Shown here: positions 13,102 through 16,236 of the stretch, piece by piece
Position numbering within the stretch: the first letter of the stretch is position 1
Layout of the letters: each line of letters starts with the position of its first letter
Assembly (NCBI GenBank): GCA_031255955.1
Contig: JAIRRO010000034.1
Coordinates: 1 to 16,236, forward strand
Origin: Oscillospiraceae bacterium
GTDB lineage: Bacteria > Bacillota > Clostridia > Oscillospirales > Oscillospiraceae
DNA length: 16,236 nucleotides
Direction of reading: 5' to 3'
Made by a program: the position numbers and the translations under genes
The notes under the pieces: generated by a model
Told to the model about the DNA's origin: nothing
Seen by the model: only the letters and a program-made list of their open reading frames with translations
The model's database searches: none

Positions 13102-14406
13102 CTATGCGGCGCGGTTCTCCGGGGATTCAAAGAGCATTTGAATCAGCTTGAGAAAAATATCGCCCCAGCCGAGTCTTTCGGAGCTCTGCCCTGCGATAAT
13201 CTGAGTTTCGGCGAGTGTGCGCTCCCCGGCTTTCACCGTTACGAAGCCGATAACGTCCCCGGTGCGCACGGGCGCCGTCAATTTTTCAGGTATCGTGAGC
13301 GCTCGCGTCAGCTCCCGCGCCTCCGCGCGCGTCACAAGCAGCGAGGCGTAGCCCTTTATTTCCGGCTGGATGAAGGGCGTTTTACCGAGATTTACACGTA
13401 TCGGGGCAAGCGCGGCGTCGGGTCCCGCGGGGACAAGGGTATATGTCGCGAAGGCGTATGACAGCAGCGCCCGCGCGCTTTCAAAGCGGTCGTTTGAGGT
13501 TTTGTCGCCGAGCGTCACGGCTATGTATTCCACGCCGTCGCGCGCGGCTGAAGCCGAAAGGCAATAGCCCGCCGTGCTGGTGTAGCCGGTTTTCAGCCCT
13601 GTGGTTCCGTCGTAAAAGCGCACCAGCCTGTTTGTGTTTGTAAGCGCCGTTCCGCCGTCGCGCAGGGAGTCTGTCCAGATTTGCGTGTATTCGCGAATGG
13701 CGCTGTGTCCCAACAGCTCGCGGGACATTGCAGCCACGTCACGCGCCGTTGTGCGATGCTCGGCGGATTTGATAAGCCCGGAGCAGTTTGTAAAATATGT
13801 GTTTATCATACCAAGCCCTGTTGCCCGCGCGTTCATCTCCGCCACAAAGGCGTCCTCAGAGCCTGAGATATGCTCCGCTAGCGCGACGGCGGCGTCATTG
13901 GCTGAGTTCACGGCGACGCCCTTCAGCATATCCCGCACAGACATTTTTTCGCCCTCGCGCAGATATATCTGCGTGCCGCCCATACTGGCGGCGCGCGGCG
14001 ATACGGTGACGGCGTCGTCAATGCCGATAGCTCCGGCTTCAAGCGCCTCAACGACAAGCAGCATGGTCATAATTTTCGTGACGCTGGCAGGCTCACGCCG
14101 CGCGTCCGCGTCCTTTTCATAGATAACCGTTCCCGTGCCGCGCTCTATGAGAATCGCCGACGGCGCCGTTATTTCCGGAACCGCGCCGGCTATAGCGTCC
14201 TGTGCGTCCAGAAACGCGCCCTCGTCCAGCTCCGCGGAGTCGGCGTCAACGCGTATTTCGCCCGGCTCAGAGTCTAAATCCGGCGCCGAGAGCGCGCCAA
14301 TACCAGGCGGCGCCGCCAGAAGCGCAGCCGCGGCAACAACAGCCATCGCCCCCCGCAGAAGCGCGGCGATGGATTTACGTATCGTTACAGGCTTAATCAG
14401 TTTCAA
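13102..14406 (-). CDS. D-alanyl-D-alanine carboxypeptidase (DacF-like, peptidase family S11)
   Basis: A low-molecular-weight penicillin-binding protein that trims the terminal D-Ala from peptidoglycan stem peptides outside the membrane. From the TTG start the 434 residues begin with a basic N-terminus and a hydrophobic core (AMAVVAAAALLAAPPGIGAL, 20-39), a signal peptide. The serine-peptidase motifs are SVTK (108-111), SAN (168-170) and KTG (272-274, in GTTGLKTGYTSTAGY). A PBP5-type C-terminal domain covers about 330-400, and the end WGDIFLKLIQMLF (414-426) is the amphipathic anchor helix expected for membrane association. The frame remains open to a GTG at 14490, but that lies upstream of the predicted transcription start. 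Sporulation DacF and vegetative DacA cannot be told apart here. Confidence 0.93.
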   Translation of the reverse strand: MKLIKPVTIRKSIAALLRGAMAVVAAAALLAAPPGIGALSAPDLDSEPGEIRVDADSAELDEGAFLDAQDAIAGAVPEITAPSAILIERGTGTVIYEKDADARREPASVTKIMTMLLVVEALEAGAIGIDDAVTVSPRAASMGGTQIYLREGEKMSVRDMLKGVAVNSANDAAVALAEHISGSEDAFVAEMNARATGLGMINTYFTNCSGLIKSAEHRTTARDVAAMSRELLGHSAIREYTQIWTDSLRDGGTALTNTNRLVRFYDGTTGLKTGYTSTAGYCLSASAARDGVEYIAVTLGDKTSNDRFESARALLSYAFATYTLVPAGPDAALAPIRVNLGKTPFIQPEIKGYASLLVTRAEARELTRALTIPEKLTAPVRTGDVIGFVTVKAGERTLAETQIIAGQSSERLGWGDIFLKLIQMLFESPENRAA

Positions 14407-14412
14407 ATTCGA

Positions 14413-14418
14413 TCCCTC
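14413..14418 (-). promoter_or_regulatory. Ribosome binding site deciding a TTG start for the carboxypeptidase
   Basis: GGAGGG (14418-14413, minus) lies 6 nt before a TTG at 14406-14404, which opens directly into a signal peptide. No ATG with a ribosome site exists upstream in frame, and the promoter at 14481-14509 would start transcription at about 14474. Confidence 0.75.
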
Positions 14419-14480
14419 CCGCGTAAAGGAATATGAAATGAGCGGGACAAATATTACTCGCTCCGCGCAGGACGAACCGG

Positions 14481-14509
14481 ATAATACCACAGCGCGCCGG
14501 GGAAGTCAA
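14481..14509 (-). promoter_or_regulatory. Promoter of the carboxypeptidase gene
   Basis: On the minus strand TTGACT (14509-14504), 17 nt, then TATTAT (14486-14481), each one mismatch from consensus. It predicts a leader of about 68 nt before the TTG start. Confidence 0.65.
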
Positions 14510-14566
14510 CGCAATACGGCTTTGAGCTGTCATCGTTCAGGGAAAATGTCACCCCATGATAAAACG

Positions 14567-14605
14567 AATATCTGCATATTGAATTCGGCTTAATATGCAG
14601 ATATT
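14567..14605. promoter_or_regulatory. Upstream inverted repeat (putative operator 1) of the fic gene
   Basis: AATATCTGCATATT (14567-14580) and its exact complement AATATGCAGATATT (14592-14605) flank 11 nt that include ATTCGG. The core half-site TATCTGCATAT also forms the second repeat at 14618-14662, with the same distance between the CTGCATAT and ATATGCAG cores. Its centre is 54 bp upstream of the second centre, about five helical turns. It could be read as an AT-rich terminator-like hairpin followed by T-rich DNA, but no gene ends toward it on either strand. Confidence 0.65.
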
Positions 14606-14617
14606 TTATTTTATCTC

Positions 14618-14662
14618 TTGACTATCTGCATATATTCGGTTATATTATATGCAGATAGTCAA
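14618..14662 (+). promoter_or_regulatory. fic promoter embedded in inverted repeat (putative operator 2)
   Basis: TTGACT (14618-14623), 17 nt, TATATT (14641-14646) forms a near-consensus promoter for fic. The same 45 bp is an inverted repeat with perfect 17-bp arms (14618-14634 and 14646-14662) around 11 nt that contain ATTCGG together with the arm edge. The left arm begins at the -35, the -10 fills the spacer edge, and the right arm ends directly before the AGGAGG ribosome site (14663-14668). A protein bound here would occlude RNA polymerase, so repression, perhaps by Fic itself, is the natural reading. Confidence 0.7.
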
Positions 14663-14674
14663 AGGAGGTTCCAT

Positions 14675-15739
14675 ATGAGGTATTTCGATTATTCCTTTCT
14701 CGAACACGGAATGCTACCCGCCGGACTGGTGAGCGTGGTCGGTGCAATCAGCGAACTGCGGGAGCGTGAGAACAAGCTCAAAGCGGATTATCCCGACGTT
14801 TTTACACGGCTAGAGAGCGTTGCCAAGGTTCAGAGCGTCAAAGGCTCGAACGAAATTGAGGGCATTGTCACGAGCGAACAGCGTATTAACGAAATCGTCA
14901 ATCAAAACTCCGCGCCGCTGAATCACAATGAAGCGGAAATCGCCGGATACCGCGACGCGCTCGCGCTTATTCACTCCGACTACGCCGCGCTTGACGTGAG
15001 GGAGCGCGATATTCTGCGCTTGCACGGTATTATGCTGTCGTATTCGTCGAACGTCGGGGATCCGAGCCGGACCGGCGGACGCTACAAGGACAGCGACAAC
15101 GTCATTATGGAGATTGACGCGAGCGGAGCACGACGCGTTCGTTTTGAGCCTACTCCAGCCACAGAAACTGCCGAAACGATGGAACAGCTTGTCCTCGCGT
15201 ATATGGACGCCCGCGACAACTCGGCGGTCAACCGACTTCTTCTGATACCGTGCTTTATTCTCGATTTTCTCTGTATACACCCGTTTGCGGACTGCAACGG
15301 TAGAATTTCACGATTGCTGTCGCTCCTGCTCCTATACAAGAACGGATTTGACGCCGGGCGGTATATCTCGTTTGAGGAACAAATCAACCGCGACAAGACG
15401 GGGTATTACAAAGCTCTGAAAGACAGTTCTGACGGCTGGCACACGGGAGGAAACAGCTATTTTCCGTTTATCGAGGGCTTTGTCACGACGCTCCTGATGT
15501 GCTACAAAGAACTTGACAAGCGGTTCGCCGTAGTGAACAACGGAAAGGTCGGCAAGCGCGAACGTATTGAGGCGACCGTGCTGAACAGTCTGCTCCCGAT
15601 AAGCAAGCGCGAGGTCTGTTACATTTTGCCCGACGTCAGCCCGACAACCGTTGAAGCCGTTATTGCGTCAATGCTCAAATCCGGCGTGATTGAGAAAATC
15701 GGCTCGGCTCGCAATACCAAGTATATCCGGCGGAAATGA
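14675..15739 (+). CDS. Fic-domain protein (class II, autoinhibited AMPylase type) with C-terminal winged helix
   Basis: Fic proteins transfer AMP or other phosphate-containing groups from nucleotides to hydroxyl side chains of target proteins. In the 354 residues the inhibitory helix motif (S/T)xxxE(G/N) is SNEIEG (58-63, in KGSNEIEGIV), N-terminal to the core as in class II Fic proteins. The catalytic loop is HPFADCNGR (202-210) with H202, N208 and R210 in place, but Cys207 replaces the usual Gly. The flap region is near SRTGGRYKDSDNVIM (131-145). SRLLSLLLLYKNGFDAGRYI follows, and residues about 290-354 form a winged helix (ISKREVCYILPDVSPTTVEA). AGGAGG lies 6 nt before the ATG at 14675; the frame opens further upstream at 14618, but that is the promoter. 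It is a lone gene with no antitoxin ORF next to it. Confidence 0.92.
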   Translation: MRYFDYSFLEHGMLPAGLVSVVGAISELRERENKLKADYPDVFTRLESVAKVQSVKGSNEIEGIVTSEQRINEIVNQNSAPLNHNEAEIAGYRDALALIHSDYAALDVRERDILRLHGIMLSYSSNVGDPSRTGGRYKDSDNVIMEIDASGARRVRFEPTPATETAETMEQLVLAYMDARDNSAVNRLLLIPCFILDFLCIHPFADCNGRISRLLSLLLLYKNGFDAGRYISFEEQINRDKTGYYKALKDSSDGWHTGGNSYFPFIEGFVTTLLMCYKELDKRFAVVNNGKVGKRERIEATVLNSLLPISKREVCYILPDVSPTTVEAVIASMLKSGVIEKIGSARNTKYIRRK

Positions 15740-15879
15740 ACAAAACAATTTGACTCTTTTACGCGTAGGTTTATAGAGTTCAAGGCAAATAGTTTTGCTC
15801 ACGTATGATTGCGCGCTGACGCGTGTCATCCGGCGTATTATCGAGTCGGTGAATCCGGCTGTGCGCCGCGACAGCCGCC

Positions 15880-16236
15880 TCATATCGCGCTACCCGTCCG
15901 CCGTTCGTCGATAATCCGCGCCGCCTTGTGGGTGCTGCGCTCCATAGCGCCGTCCGGCAGGACTATGACGCTCGCGGGCTTCACTCCAGTGCGGGCTTTT
16001 AAGGCGTCCGACACGCGCCGCGCGACGGCCTCGTCGCTCTTGCAGTCGCCGCCGAGCGCGTTTTCGACCGTGACCTCGTACTTGCAGGTGAAGTCCTGTT
16101 CAAAAATGCGAATCTTATACTCCCCGGTGACCTCCGGCAGCCCGCGAATGACGTACTCAATATCGCTGGGATACACGTTCACCGCGCTGACGATGAACAT
16201 GTCGTCCTTGCGCCCGTCTACATATATTCTCCCGTG
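15880..16236 (-). CDS. PaaK-type phenylacetate/aryl-CoA ligase, C-terminal part only
   Basis: The last 118 residues of an adenylate-forming ligase of the phenylacetate-CoA ligase / coenzyme F390 synthetase group, open to the right window edge. The visible part is the mobile C-terminal domain: GRIYVDGRKDDMFIVSAVNV (hinge and A8 core motif), then YPSDIEYVIRGLPEVTGEYK, and near the end MERSTHKAARIIDERR, whose lysine fits the catalytic A10 lysine. The enzyme activates an aryl or arylacetic acid with ATP and transfers it to CoA. In anaerobes such genes often accompany indolepyruvate:ferredoxin oxidoreductase for aromatic amino acid breakdown, but those neighbours would lie outside the window. The N-terminal ATP-binding domain is not visible, so the substrate stays open. 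Confidence 0.9.
   Translation of the reverse strand, partial: HGRIYVDGRKDDMFIVSAVNVYPSDIEYVIRGLPEVTGEYKIRIFEQDFTCKYEVTVENALGGDCKSDEAVARRVSDALKARTGVKPASVIVLPDGAMERSTHKAARIIDERRTGSAI

Noticed and set aside
14567..14662. Possible small CRISPR-like repeat set
   Set aside because: The four half-sites form two inverted pairs around a promoter, not direct repeats with unique spacers, and no cas genes are present.
14675..15739. Fic gene as a toxin-antitoxin pair
   Set aside because: No short antitoxin ORF precedes or follows it, and the inhibitory motif is inside the same protein, as in class II Fic.
15668..15883. 71-codon minus-strand ORF after fic
   Set aside because: It overlaps the end of fic and the paaK stop, has no ribosome site or recognisable motif. 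The 15740-15879 gap otherwise shows only a 7-bp hairpin (15856-15877) with no T-tract.

Overview
The window looks like a chromosomal segment of an anaerobic, fairly GC-rich member of the Clostridia (Firmicutes). This is inferred from gene content and signals: a class III (oxygen-sensitive) ribonucleotide reductase, the DUF1934-argS pair also seen in Bacillus-type genomes, a YwlG-type protein, a DUF975 membrane protein, a DacF-like D,D-carboxypeptidase, strong GGAGG ribosome sites with occasional GTG/TTG starts, TTGACA-N17-TATAAT promoters, and tRNA genes with an encoded CCA end. No species can be named from the sequence alone. Most of the window is housekeeping.

Layout. Positions 1-2136 (minus) hold nrdD without its C-terminus, behind a perfect consensus promoter and candidate NrdR boxes. 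On the plus strand, 2402-4519 hold a DUF975 membrane protein and a MATE exporter. They converge on larB-larC (minus, 6589-4532), which make and load the nickel-pincer cofactor of lactate racemase-type enzymes. larBC has its own promoter and a terminator that lies inside the end of the MATE gene. Upstream on the minus strand is murI - DUF1934 - argS (9725-6673). Divergent from murI is a plus-strand unit, 9893-11306: an unrecognised acidic protein, dut (dUTPase) and a ywlG homologue.

Next, on the minus strand, comes a tRNA cluster (His, Gln, Lys in transcription order) with one strong promoter, then pgi and dacF (14406-11791). Divergent from dacF is a single-gene unit, an autoinhibited (class II) Fic AMPylase with a C-terminal winged helix. 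Its promoter is wrapped in one of two inverted repeats of identical geometry. The window ends in the C-terminal part of a PaaK-type phenylacetate/aryl-CoA ligase (minus).

How they fit together: nrdD and dut both serve dNTP supply; murI and dacF act in peptidoglycan synthesis and trimming; argS and the tRNAs act in translation; pgi acts in central carbon metabolism; larBC provide a cofactor for an enzyme encoded elsewhere. The Fic gene with its twin operator is the only clearly accessory-looking piece and the best lead for undescribed regulation. No CRISPR array, insertion sequence, rRNA or phage gene was seen.
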